This document shows, one piece after another, positions 9,233 to 18,319 of a DNA stretch of 51,948 nt. The notes beneath the pieces are model-generated. The model saw only the letters and a list, made by a program, of their open reading frames with translations. It had not been told where the DNA came from and did not search any database. Source of the stretch: Acidobacteriota bacterium (lineage in GTDB: Bacteria > Acidobacteriota > Terriglobia > Bryobacterales > Bryobacteraceae). The stretch's first letter is position 1. Every line of letters begins with the position of its first letter. The stretch is taken from contig JAPKZA010000286.1 in the NCBI GenBank assembly GCA_026394015.1, positions 1 through 51,948 on the forward strand, read 5' to 3'. The position numbers and the translations under genes were made by a program.

Positions 9233-9592
9233 TCAGGATAGCGCCCCAATCGCCGCCAGGAGTCGCCGACGCGTCAACGGCTTCGTCAGATAGCCCGTAA
9301 ATCCCGCGTCGAGCCCCTTCTGCGGATCGCCCTCCATCGCGTAGGCCGTGATGGCAAAGATCGGAGTTTCGGCCAGCGCCGGGTGCTGCCGCATGGCAGC
9401 CACGGTCGAGTACCCATCCGCGCCGGGCATCTGGATATCGAGCAGCACCAAGTCCGGAGTCCGCTCAACCGCCATCGCCAACGCCTCCAACCCATCCCCG
9501 GCCTCCACCACTTCCCACCCCTCGTGCTCCATGATCGTCGCCAGAAACTCGCGGTTGCTCGCGCTGTCGTCCGTCACCAAGACGAGGCTCAT
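9233..9592 (-). CDS. Single-domain response regulator (CheY-like receiver)
   Basis: A stand-alone receiver of 119 residues. The acidic pair (VTDDSASNRE), the phosphoacceptor Asp in VLLDIQMPGADGY, the Thr/Ala switch (FAITAYA) and the conserved Lys (YLTKPLTRR) are all present, so it should be phosphorylatable. It has no output domain. Its ATG overlaps the TGA of the hybrid kinase by four bases, so the two are coupled and the kinase, or its C-terminal receiver through a relay, is the likely phosphodonor. The relay is an inference; a His phosphotransfer domain was not seen in the window. Confidence 0.92.
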   Translation of the reverse strand: MSLVLVTDDSASNREFLATIMEHEGWEVVEAGDGLEALAMAVERTPDLVLLDIQMPGADGYSTVAAMRQHPALAETPIFAITAYAMEGDPQKGLDAGFTGYLTKPLTRRRLLAAIGALS

Positions 9593-12177
9593 CGTCCCGC
9601 CCCCACCAGGGCCCGGCGCAGACTCCGCAGCAACAGATCCCTCGCCACAGGCTTGGTTAGCGAAGCAAACGCTCCTTTCTCAATCGCCGTCGCATCCGCT
9701 GCCACTGACGTCACGAGCACCGGAATCTGCGCGGTCTCCTTCAGGTTCTTAAACGCCGCCAACGCGTCCCATCCGCTACCCTCGGGCAGATACAGATCCA
9801 GCACGAGCGCGTCGGGCCGCAGCTCCAACGCCTTCACGAGACATTCCCGCACCGTCGCCGCCGCCACCAGTTCAAACCCTTCCGGCTCCAGATACTCCCG
9901 CAGTAAGTCCAGCGCGGAAGGATCGTCCTCCAGCGCCAGCACCAGCGGGTGGCCGCGCAACGCCAGCGCTGCCTGCTTTGCCCGGGGAAGCGTGAAGGCA
10001 AACCGGCTCCCGCCGCCCGGAGCCGTCTCCACCCATATGCTCCCGCCCTGCCCTTCTACTAAACGCCGCGCGATAGCCAACCCCAATCCCGTCCCTCCAC
10101 TCGTCGCCGGGCCTTGATAAAAAACGTCGAAAATCGTCTCCCGCAGCGCCACCGGCACTCCCCTCCCGTTATCCACCACTGCTATCGATCCAAACCCGTT
10201 CTGCGGCTCCGCCTCCACCTGCACCCGCCCACCTTCTCCCGTAAACTTCACCGCGTTCGTCAACAGGTTCAACAACACCTGCTTCGAGCGCAGCCGGTCC
10301 GCCTCCACCTGCAAATGGGGATCCGCCAGATTCGCCAGCGTAATGTTCTTCGCATCCGCCTGCGGCCGCACCATCGCCAATGCCTCGTCCACCAGATCCC
10401 GCACACCGAAGACCTCGGTCCGCAGATCAATCCTCCCGGCTTCAATCTTGCTCAAATCCAAAATGTCGTTGATCAACGAGAGCAGATGCTGCGAATCCCG
10501 CTGGATATGGGCCGCAAACCGCTTCTGTTTCTCGTTCAACGGCCCCTCCAACTCATCCACCAGAAGCTCGGTAAAGCCGATGATCGTATGCAACGGCGAT
10601 CGAAGCTCGTGGCTCATGTTGGCCAGGAATTCGCTCTTCGCCTGGCTCGCCCGCTCCGCCCGTAGTCGGGCTTCTTCAATTGCTTCCTGCGCCCGTCGTT
10701 GCTCCGTCACATTCTGCGCCACCATCAATCGCGCCGACCGCTCCTGATAACGCAACTCGTGCGAACGAATCTCAAAGTCGAGCAATTGACCATCGCCGCG
10801 CCGCAGTCTCACCGGGCCACTGCTTTCGTTCTCCGCCAGCAGGTCGCCGACCGGCATCGCCAGGAATTCGGCCTCTCCGTATCCCAAATCCCGCAGCGCT
10901 TCTTCATTCACAGCGAGAAACCGCTGCGTCAATGGATCCAACACCCAGGCCGCCACTGGGCTCTTTTCAAACAGTAACCGCGATTGCTCCGCACTCTCCG
11001 TCACCGCTCGCGAAAGCCGCTCCCGCTCGGTCACGTCCCTTACCACCGCCGCCGTATGCATCGCCGGCCCCACCCGCAACGGGCTCAACGTTATCTCCAC
11101 CGGAAACACGGTCCCGTCCTTCCGCAGTGCGCTCAAAGGCAGTCCCGCACTCATCGGACGGATCACCGGGTCTTCCGCATACCGCTCCCGCAGCCGCTCG
11201 TGCCCCGGTCGGGCTGCCCCGGGCATCAGCATCTCCACCGGCCGTCCCAACAGTTCGCTGCGCTCGTAACCAAACATCCGTTCACAGCTCTGGTTGACCA
11301 GCACCATCAACCCGCCCGGATCCACCTCAATCACGGCGTCCGCGGCCGCCTCCAGCAAGGCGACCTCCTTCCGCGAGCTCTCCACCTCCGCTTGCGCCGT
11401 GATCAGGCTGGCCGATTGGTCAAACCGATTCGTCACGTCGGCGATCACCAGCACCGACCCCGCCCGGCTGCCCCCGTTGTCCAGCAACGGCGCTGACCGC
11501 ACCCGCGCCACATACGGCGAAGCGTCCTGTCGTCGCCACCCGAACTCCGCCTCGTTGAACTCTCGCTGCGCTAGATCCTGGCCCAGAAAGCGGAACTCCA
11601 AGGCGCTTACCCCCGGCATCCGCCGCCCCATCACCGCCTCTTCCTCCCAACCCGTAATTCTCGCCGCCGCGGCCGACCAGAACATCACCCGCTCTCCCGG
11701 GTCCAGCGCCACAATCCCATAGGGGCACCCCTGCAGCACCGCGCGAAACACCTGGATCGTCTCCACCAAATCCGGCTCTCGCTGTCGTCGCAGTTCGTTC
11801 TGTCGGCGTCGATACAACGCGTGATAACTCGCCGCCGTCAGCTTCTCGCTCTCCTTGCTGAACAGGCAGTCGAGCGCGCCGTCCCGGATCCACCGGGTGG
11901 CCAGCGTCAAATCCTCCGGACCGTCGCTGAACGCCATCACCGGAACCTCCGGCGCACAACGGGTCAAGACCTCCAAGGCCCCCAGCCAGTTCACATCGGC
12001 CAAAGCCAGATCGAACCCAGCGCCCGCCAACTCCCGCGCCGCGCCTACGGCGTCCAGCACCTCCACCGTATCCACCGCAAAGCCGGAGGCGGCAAACGCC
12101 GCCGTGAACGCCGCGCCGTCGCCCGGTCGCACCGCGAAAACCAGAACGCGCAAGGGAGACAACATAGCAACTGTCAT
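9589..12177 (-). CDS. Hybrid sensor histidine kinase (receiver-PAS-PAS-PAS-HK-receiver)
   Basis: A soluble multi-domain kinase of about 862 residues. Domains in order: a degenerate N-terminal receiver (LALADVNW holds the Asp position but the surrounding motif is lost); a PAS domain (CPYGIVALDPGERVMFWSAA); a second PAS (AVIEVDPGGLMVLVNQSCER); a third PAS (SPVAAWVLDPLTQRFLAVNE); a HisKA domain with the phospho-His in FLANMSHELRSPLH; an HATPase domain with N, G1 and G2 boxes (LLTNAVKF, VVDNGRGVP, GGTGLGLAIARR); and a C-terminal receiver with Asp in LVLDLYLPEG. No membrane helix is seen, so it probably senses an intracellular redox or ligand signal. I chose ATG 12177; a TTG at 12201 would collide with the divergent gene. 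Confidence 0.9.
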   Translation of the reverse strand: MTVAMLSPLRVLVFAVRPGDGAAFTAAFAASGFAVDTVEVLDAVGAARELAGAGFDLALADVNWLGALEVLTRCAPEVPVMAFSDGPEDLTLATRWIRDGALDCLFSKESEKLTAASYHALYRRRQNELRRQREPDLVETIQVFRAVLQGCPYGIVALDPGERVMFWSAAAARITGWEEEAVMGRRMPGVSALEFRFLGQDLAQREFNEAEFGWRRQDASPYVARVRSAPLLDNGGSRAGSVLVIADVTNRFDQSASLITAQAEVESSRKEVALLEAAADAVIEVDPGGLMVLVNQSCERMFGYERSELLGRPVEMLMPGAARPGHERLRERYAEDPVIRPMSAGLPLSALRKDGTVFPVEITLSPLRVGPAMHTAAVVRDVTERERLSRAVTESAEQSRLLFEKSPVAAWVLDPLTQRFLAVNEEALRDLGYGEAEFLAMPVGDLLAENESSGPVRLRRGDGQLLDFEIRSHELRYQERSARLMVAQNVTEQRRAQEAIEEARLRAERASQAKSEFLANMSHELRSPLHTIIGFTELLVDELEGPLNEKQKRFAAHIQRDSQHLLSLINDILDLSKIEAGRIDLRTEVFGVRDLVDEALAMVRPQADAKNITLANLADPHLQVEADRLRSKQVLLNLLTNAVKFTGEGGRVQVEAEPQNGFGSIAVVDNGRGVPVALRETIFDVFYQGPATSGGTGLGLAIARRLVEGQGGSIWVETAPGGGSRFAFTLPRAKQAALALRGHPLVLALEDDPSALDLLREYLEPEGFELVAAATVRECLVKALELRPDALVLDLYLPEGSGWDALAAFKNLKETAQIPVLVTSVAADATAIEKGAFASLTKPVARDLLLRSLRRALVGAGR

Positions 12178-12200
12178 TCTACCGGAACCCCCGGAGTACA

Positions 12201-13586
12201 ATGACAGACAGAATGACTGGGGTCAGACCAATCTCCGTGGCGATAATCGACGATCGTCCGGCCAGCTTGGAGCTGCTGGCAGCCGCTCTGCGCCGCGACG
12301 ATCTGCAACTGCACTGCTTCGCCGATCCGGAGCTCGGCCTCGAATTCATCCTCGACCGCCAGCCGCAAGTCGTGCTCACCGATATCGTCATGCCCGGGCT
12401 CTCCGGCATGGAGCTGCTCGAACGCGTCGTCGAGTTCGACCCGTCCATCGACGTCGTCCTGATGACCGCGTTCTACTCCACCGAATCCGCCGTCGAGGCC
12501 ATCCGCAAAGGAGCCGCGGACTACCTCGATAAGCCGATCGCCCCCCACGCCCTGCGGACTCGCCTCGCCCCCCTGTTCAGCCGACATCGCGCCCGTCTGG
12601 CGGCTCTGGAACTGGAAAAGCACGTTGCCGAGAATGCGGTCTTCGCCGACATGGTCGGCAATAGCCCGGCAATGTGGCATCTCTACTCCCAAATTCAGCG
12701 CATCGCGCCGCACTACCGAGCCATTCTCGTCTCTGGCCAAACCGGCACCGGAAAGGAGCTGATCGCCAAAGCCCTCCACCATTTCGGACCGGGTACCCAA
12801 GGTCCACTCGTTCCCTTGAACTGCTCCGCCCTCGTCGAATCGCTGTTTGAAAGCGAGCTCTTCGGCCACGTCAAAGGTGCCTTCACCGGAGCGACACAGG
12901 ACAAAGTCGGCCTGTTTGAGCACGCCCACAACGGCACTCTCTTTCTCGACGAAATCGGCGACATGCCGCTGGCGACGCAAGGCAAGCTGCTCCGCGCCCT
13001 GCAGGATCAGGAAATTCAACGCCTCGGTTCGCTGCAATCCCGCAAGGTCAACGTCCGCGTCATCGCCGCCACCCATCGTAATCTCCGCGCGATGATCGCC
13101 GCCCAGCAGTTTCGCGAAGATCTGTTCTATCGCCTTTCGATGATCGAGCTCAAGGCCCCCAGCCTGCTGGAACGCGATGGAGACCTGCCGCTGCTCACCC
13201 GCCATTTCGTGGCCCGCTTTGCCAGCCAGTTCGGCAAGTCGATTACCGGCCTCACCTATCGGGCGCAGTTGCTGCTCCGCCAGCACGACTGGCCCGGCAA
13301 CGTCCGGGAACTCGAAAACGTCATCGGCCACGCGTGCATCATGGTCATGGGGTCGCTGATCGACATCGGCGATCTCCCCGAATTCATTCGCGGGAAACAG
13401 GGCCAATTCCCGGTTGCTGACCAGCCTCCGCCCCCCGAATTCGGCTCGCTCGAGAAACACGAACGGCGCCTGCTCGCCGAGGCCCTGGCCAAGGTGAACG
13501 GCAATCAATCCGGTGCCGCCCGGCTCCTCCGCATCAGCCGCGACACCCTCCGCTACCGCATGAAAAAGCATGGCCTGTCGTCCTAG
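12201..13586 (+). CDS. NtrC-family sigma-54-dependent response regulator
   Basis: A 461-residue activator of sigma-54 RNA polymerase. Receiver domain: acidic pair in AIIDDRPAS, Asp in VVLTDIVMPGLSG, Lys in DYLDKPIAP. AAA+ domain: Walker A GQTGTGKELIA, the sigma-54 contact loop GAFTGA complete (HVKGAFTGATQDK), Walker B FLDEIGDMP and the sensor arginine region (FREDLFYRLSMIEL). A Fis-type helix-turn-helix ends the protein (NQSGAARLLRISRDTLRYRM). GGAG stands four bases before ATG 12201. It diverges from the hybrid kinase over 23 bases and converges on the cytochrome operon, sharing CTAG with the beta-barrel gene. Control of the cytochrome operon is plausible by position only. Confidence 0.94.
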   Translation: MTDRMTGVRPISVAIIDDRPASLELLAAALRRDDLQLHCFADPELGLEFILDRQPQVVLTDIVMPGLSGMELLERVVEFDPSIDVVLMTAFYSTESAVEAIRKGAADYLDKPIAPHALRTRLAPLFSRHRARLAALELEKHVAENAVFADMVGNSPAMWHLYSQIQRIAPHYRAILVSGQTGTGKELIAKALHHFGPGTQGPLVPLNCSALVESLFESELFGHVKGAFTGATQDKVGLFEHAHNGTLFLDEIGDMPLATQGKLLRALQDQEIQRLGSLQSRKVNVRVIAATHRNLRAMIAAQQFREDLFYRLSMIELKAPSLLERDGDLPLLTRHFVARFASQFGKSITGLTYRAQLLLRQHDWPGNVRELENVIGHACIMVMGSLIDIGDLPEFIRGKQGQFPVADQPPPPEFGSLEKHERRLLAEALAKVNGNQSGAARLLRISRDTLRYRMKKHGLSS

Positions 13587-15427
13587 CGGCCCATACGAAA
13601 CCCGACCGTGACCTGCTGTACGCCAAACGCTTCGAACGCATAGAGCGACTGCCCCATCGACACCTGCCGCCACTCGCCCAGAAACTGCACCTGCTTCCGA
13701 ATCGGCACGAGCACCCGCACGAGCGGCTGGTAGTAGCGCGTCGGCCGCGATCCAGCCGACCGGAACAAGCTTCCCCCCAACGTCAGCACCGCCCGGTTCC
13801 GCGGCAACCGCCAATCCGCCGCCAAGCTCGCCGTATGCGCGTTGTCGCGATAGAAGCTCAGCAGCGAACCGTAGGTGACCGGATCCACAAATCGCAGATC
13901 ATTCCATAGCGTCGACCGCGTGTAATCCGCCGTCACCGACACCGCCTGCCGCGTCCACTCCACCGAAGCACCCGCCTGCTGCGCCGAGAAGCTCAGGTTC
14001 ACCCCGGGCGTCGGATTCGAGTTGTTCGTCCGCCCGTAGCGGGCGCTCATCTGCCAGGCGTCCGAGAGCCGATACCGAGCCCGCACGCGAAGCTGCTCGT
14101 AGTTCTGCAGGCTCGTCCGGAAGTACGTCTGGTCGCCCCGGCCGACCTCCGCGTTCGCGTTGATCGTCAGCTTCGCTATGGGCCGCAAAACGAACCCGGC
14201 CAAACCCACGTGGCGACGCAACAAACCCGCCTCCTGCGCCGTGCCGGTCGACAAGGTTCCCCGCCGCACCAGCGCATGGCCCCACACATACCGATGCCCG
14301 CCCTGCAGCGTAAGAAATTTCGTCACGTCCAAAAACGCCTGCACCTGCTGCTCGCTCTGATTCCACACCAGCCGATCCGCTGCCCGGTTCAGAGTCGTTA
14401 ACGACGCCACCGAGCCCGGGTTGTGGGTCCGCTCCGTCTGCCACGATTCAAGCACCCGGAGTCGCGCAAACGGCCGGACCTCAACGTTGAACGCACCGGA
14501 AGTCCGCGGCTGGTTCGCGTACCCTGAAATGATCGACTGCTGCCCGTTCACAAACCGCAACGTCTCCAGCCAGATCAGCGTCCCTTGCGCGCTCTCGTTG
14601 AATCGAACATCGCTCTTGGGCTGCGAGAAGAAGAACTGCCCCGTTAGATCCACCCACTGCCAAGGCGAGAACGTCACCTCGGCCGACGAGTAGAGATTCT
14701 CGCCGGTCACCGCATAGGCCTGCGTCGCCTTATCCAGCGCCAGTTGACGACCCAGATACGGCAACATTCGATTGCCTAGATTTCTGGCATCCAGGCTCAA
14801 ACTCGTGTCGTCATGGAAGCGCCCGCCACCCTGTTCGAGCGTCACGTGCCACCGTTCGGCCGCGTTAAAGTGTACGCCTCCCCGGTACTGCATGTAGCCA
14901 TAGTCGATCCCCGAGGCCGCCGGGTAGCTGTTTTCGTCTACCACGATCGGGCTCACACCCAACCCATTGCCGGACTGCCGCGCCACGCTGAAAAACGGCT
15001 GCAACCGCTTGCCGGGCCGCAGGTCCAAGTCCGCGTTCCAGATCCGCTGCCGCGTGTCGAACGACCGTTGGTTGAACGTGTTCAACGGATTCGCAAACGA
15101 AGGCAGAGCGTTGAAATACGCCATGTTGCGATAGGAGAACGTGAACCGATAAAGCTCCGCTTTGTCCATCGTGAGATGGACCGAGTTCATCGGATCGCCC
15201 CAGTTGGCTCCGTTCAGCCGCAGCGCGTCGAGCCACCGACTCGCCTTCGGTAGCAGCGCGCTCCTGAACTGCAGCAGCCGCGGCCCCTCCGCCAGATTGT
15301 CCACGCTCCGATAAGTCCTCCAATCACCCCGCGTCGATGGCAGAAAGCGATAGCCTACGTCCGCCGAAACCTCCGGCGTTTGCCCCCCAGCCAGCAGCGG
15401 TACCGCTAACAGTAGCAAGCGTCTCAT
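13583..15427 (-). CDS. MtrB/PioB-like outer-membrane beta-barrel of a porin-cytochrome conduit
   Basis: A predicted 614-residue outer-membrane barrel with a signal peptide (MRRLLLLAVPLLAGG) when started at ATG 15427, which overlaps the TGA of the decahaem gene (ATGA). The rest is a run of alternating amphipathic strands rich in Tyr, Trp, Arg and Gln with polar turns (for example WHVTLEQGGGRFHDD and LRVRARYRLSDAWQMSARYG). A barrel next to MtrA-type and OmcA/MtrC-type cytochromes fits the MtrB/PioB family, which sheathes the periplasmic decahaem protein so electrons can cross the membrane. No N-terminal CxxC like that of Shewanella MtrB is seen. The identity rests mainly on fold pattern, size and operon position. 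Confidence 0.78.
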   Translation of the reverse strand: MRRLLLLAVPLLAGGQTPEVSADVGYRFLPSTRGDWRTYRSVDNLAEGPRLLQFRSALLPKASRWLDALRLNGANWGDPMNSVHLTMDKAELYRFTFSYRNMAYFNALPSFANPLNTFNQRSFDTRQRIWNADLDLRPGKRLQPFFSVARQSGNGLGVSPIVVDENSYPAASGIDYGYMQYRGGVHFNAAERWHVTLEQGGGRFHDDTSLSLDARNLGNRMLPYLGRQLALDKATQAYAVTGENLYSSAEVTFSPWQWVDLTGQFFFSQPKSDVRFNESAQGTLIWLETLRFVNGQQSIISGYANQPRTSGAFNVEVRPFARLRVLESWQTERTHNPGSVASLTTLNRAADRLVWNQSEQQVQAFLDVTKFLTLQGGHRYVWGHALVRRGTLSTGTAQEAGLLRRHVGLAGFVLRPIAKLTINANAEVGRGDQTYFRTSLQNYEQLRVRARYRLSDAWQMSARYGRTNNSNPTPGVNLSFSAQQAGASVEWTRQAVSVTADYTRSTLWNDLRFVDPVTYGSLLSFYRDNAHTASLAADWRLPRNRAVLTLGGSLFRSAGSRPTRYYQPLVRVLVPIRKQVQFLGEWRQVSMGQSLYAFEAFGVQQVTVGFRMGR

Positions 15428-16296
15428 CGTAGGAAATCCCGGTTGACGTGCGACCCATGAATCCGGGTATGGCACGTCGTACAGTTCCGATAGATCGGTA
15501 AGCGCAGATCATGGAATCCAGTCGCGACCGAACCCAGCGTCCCCGTCTTGTTCGCCGGCGCCGGCAGGTTCGAGTGGCATTCCAGGCAAAGGTTCTTCAC
15601 CTCGGCTCGATTGAGCATCCGAGGATTCGCCGAACCATGCGATTCGTGACAGCTCCCGCAGCCTTCCAGCCGCATCGGCGCGTGCTCAAACGCAAACGGC
15701 CCGCGCTTATCGGCATGGCAGTTCAAGCAGCCCGGCTCGTTGTTCCGCGTTCGCGCTGTGCCCCGTAGCCCTGCGTTGCGCAACGTTCCGTGGGGATTGT
15801 GGCAATCCACACACTGCACCGCACCCTTCGTCAAAGCGTGCGTATGCGGGCGCAGAAACTGCGCCGTCACGTCCCGATGGCACGTCGCACACAGCGCGTT
15901 CGCCGCTTTCGGTGTCGTCTCCGCATGGTGCACCGAATGGCAACTCGTACACCCCACTTGGCCCGCACTATGCGATCCGTGCAGCCGACCCGCGTGGGTC
16001 GCCTGATTCTTGTGGCACGTCAGGCACGAAGTATCCACTTCCCGCGGCGACGCCTTCGCATGGTTCAGAATGAACTTCGCCTCAGCCGCCTCGCCATGCT
16101 GCTGCCCTGGGCCGTGACACCGTTCACAGGACTGCCCTCTCTGTTTTTCGATAGATCCATGCCGCGTCTTCAGGAACGCCTTGCCCATGTCCTCATGGCA
16201 CACGAGGCACGCCTCCGTCCCGACATACTCCACCTTCTTGGCCGGGGCCCCCGCCGCCAGTCCGGCAAGCAACGCAAATAGTATCAAACTCCGCAT
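15424..16296 (-). CDS. DmsE/MtrA-type decahaem c-type cytochrome
   Basis: A periplasmic cytochrome of 290 residues with a signal peptide (MRSLILFALLAGLAAG) and exactly ten CxxCH haem sites, at about residues 30, 57, 91, 116, 136, 162, 190, 213, 237 and 272. Size, haem count, even spacing and the opening KKVEYVGTEACLVCHEDM match the DmsE/MtrA decahaem family, elongated haem wires that insert into an MtrB-type barrel. It starts one base after the OmcA/MtrC-type gene and overlaps the barrel gene, so the three are almost certainly made together. Electron flow is probably outward to the surface cytochrome, though PioA relatives run the other way. Confidence 0.93.
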   Translation of the reverse strand: MRSLILFALLAGLAAGAPAKKVEYVGTEACLVCHEDMGKAFLKTRHGSIEKQRGQSCERCHGPGQQHGEAAEAKFILNHAKASPREVDTSCLTCHKNQATHAGRLHGSHSAGQVGCTSCHSVHHAETTPKAANALCATCHRDVTAQFLRPHTHALTKGAVQCVDCHNPHGTLRNAGLRGTARTRNNEPGCLNCHADKRGPFAFEHAPMRLEGCGSCHESHGSANPRMLNRAEVKNLCLECHSNLPAPANKTGTLGSVATGFHDLRLPIYRNCTTCHTRIHGSHVNRDFLR

Positions 16297-16297
16297 A

Positions 16298-18319
16298 CTA
16301 CTGCGCGTGAACCTTGCTCACGGCAAACTCCGAGTTCGGCCCGTGACAAACATTGCAGCTTTCTCCCAACGGAGCCGTGTTCAACTGCACATGCGCCGCC
16401 GCGTCCTTCGACGAATGGCAAGACAGGCAGGCAGCCCCCGCCGGTCCGGGATTCGTCAGCCAGCCCCGTGGGTCGGTCACCGGCAACAGATTTGGAGCCA
16501 TTGGCAGCCGCTCCGTGTTGTTCACATGGCAAGCCGAACAGTTCCGGGCGTCGGTAGGCAGCGCGACATCGCTAAAGTCGTTCGCCGTATTCCCAAAGCC
16601 ATAGATCACGTATGGCCGACCCTGCTCCTTCGCCGTATGCAGCCGATGAATCATCGTCGAGAAGTTCACGCTCTCGGCCGGCAAGGCGGCCGCTGGTCGC
16701 CGCGCTACGTCCGTCACCGTCGGGTTGTGGCATTCCACGCAGTGTTCAATCTGGTTCCGATTGCGTCCATGTGCTTCCAGGTTCGTATGGCAGGTGTTGC
16801 ATTTGGCCAGACTCACAATCGCCCGCCGCTTCTGTGCCGCCTTGCCGTCAACGCTGAAAGTGGTCGTAACGTTCTTTAGCGCATCCCGCACCGTCACCGG
16901 TTGCCGACCCGGCCCGTCAAACGTCACGTTCCGGTAGCCCTCCGCCGAAATCGAAAACGAACCCGTCGCCCCCGCCGGAATCGCCCGCGCAAACCGGTGC
17001 GTCGCCGTCCCTCCGGGGTTCGGAGGATCCGTCCGCGCCGCTTCCGACCAATACGCGTTGTAGTCCGCCGTCGGCCCAGCCAGCACGAACGAAAGCGACG
17101 TCAGCTCCAGCGGCGTCAAGGCGTTCCCCTTCCCATCCTTCAGCCGATACGTGATGGCCGGTTGTTGACCCGGATTCGTATCCCGAACCTCCACCACTTC
17201 AATCGAGATCCCCGTCAGGTTCCGCGAGTTCTCCGGCCGCGTATGCGCCCCCGCAACGGACAGGTCGAACTCGCGCTCTCCCTCCGGCCGGTGACACTGC
17301 GAACAACGCGAATCGTCCAGTTGGACCAGATGGCCTCTTCCGGTCGCGAAGTCCACGCCATCGTGGCAGGATCCGCACGCCGCTCGCGAAGGTCGATACA
17401 CAGCCATTGCCTGCGAAGCCGCGTTCGGCCCTTCCTGCACGTGACACGCCGCGCAGTTGCGCGTATTGGCCGGAAACCCAACTTTCGAAAAGTCGGTCTC
17501 TCGCTGCCCGTTGCCGATGATCGAATACTTACCGCCCGCGATCACGCTCGGCAACTCCTTGCCCATGTGAATCTTGTGTGTCATCACGGTCATGTCCACC
17601 GTGTTGCCCGTATCCGGGTCCATCGTCTGCGGCGTATGGCACAGCACGCACATCTCCAGTCCCCGCCGAGACCCGCCGTGCGCGCTGATCTGCGTATGGC
17701 AGCCATTGCAACTCGCCGTCTTGATCACGTCCCGCACCTGCGTCACGGCTCCTCCGCCGGGCACGAAGTCGAACGTCGCGCTGGCGTAGCTGACGCCTAG
17801 TTCGAACTCGTTCAAATTCCGATTCGAGTACACCCCGATCGTGTGCGTCGCCGCCGGATCAAAGCCGGTCGTAGCTTTCGTCCGAAACGTGTATCGATAC
17901 TCGCCGTCCGCCGTCTTCGTGAACGTTCCGCCCGCGTCGGCGCCAGCCTGCGTTGCCGATACCTTCGTGATCGGGCTCGTCTGAACCCGCGTCGTGTACG
18001 ACGTGTACACGGTCTCCCCTCGGGGAATGTACGCCGCCACAAAACTCAACGCCACCACCCCGGGCGTAGTCAGCCCCTCCCGATCGAGCGGCTGCCCCAC
18101 CGGATCCGTAACCCGCACCGTCACGCTGATCTTGCCGTCTGCCGCCACACCCGCCGACAGGACCTTCAACGCCAACCCCGGCCGCACAAAGTTCAACGTC
18201 CGTTCGCTCGCATAGAAGGCCTTGTCGCCCGGAGTAAAGCCAAACTTTCGCACGCCACCCGCGATGCCCACCACCGCCATCACGGCGCCCACCAACCAGA
18301 TTGAAACCTTTCGACTCAT
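16298..18319 (-). CDS. OmcA/MtrC-family decahaem c-type cytochrome
   Basis: The 673-residue protein has ten CxxCH motifs in two groups of five: residues 204-343 (CNGCH, CVLCH, CAACH, CGSCH, CSQCH) and 507-659 (CNTCH, CVECH, CSACH, CLSCH, CNVCH). Each group follows a beta-rich, Ig-like segment (about 45-190 and 365-490). This is the barrel-pentahaem-barrel-pentahaem plan of OmcA/MtrC terminal reductases, which pass electrons to minerals, humics or other acceptors at the cell surface. The N-terminus (SIWLVGAVMAVVGIAGGV) is hydrophobic but has no lipobox Cys, unlike the Shewanella lipoproteins, so its anchoring may differ. Its ATG overlaps the stop of the membrane cytochrome gene (TGATG). Confidence 0.94.
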   Translation of the reverse strand: MSRKVSIWLVGAVMAVVGIAGGVRKFGFTPGDKAFYASERTLNFVRPGLALKVLSAGVAADGKISVTVRVTDPVGQPLDREGLTTPGVVALSFVAAYIPRGETVYTSYTTRVQTSPITKVSATQAGADAGGTFTKTADGEYRYTFRTKATTGFDPAATHTIGVYSNRNLNEFELGVSYASATFDFVPGGGAVTQVRDVIKTASCNGCHTQISAHGGSRRGLEMCVLCHTPQTMDPDTGNTVDMTVMTHKIHMGKELPSVIAGGKYSIIGNGQRETDFSKVGFPANTRNCAACHVQEGPNAASQAMAVYRPSRAACGSCHDGVDFATGRGHLVQLDDSRCSQCHRPEGEREFDLSVAGAHTRPENSRNLTGISIEVVEVRDTNPGQQPAITYRLKDGKGNALTPLELTSLSFVLAGPTADYNAYWSEAARTDPPNPGGTATHRFARAIPAGATGSFSISAEGYRNVTFDGPGRQPVTVRDALKNVTTTFSVDGKAAQKRRAIVSLAKCNTCHTNLEAHGRNRNQIEHCVECHNPTVTDVARRPAAALPAESVNFSTMIHRLHTAKEQGRPYVIYGFGNTANDFSDVALPTDARNCSACHVNNTERLPMAPNLLPVTDPRGWLTNPGPAGAACLSCHSSKDAAAHVQLNTAPLGESCNVCHGPNSEFAVSKVHAQ

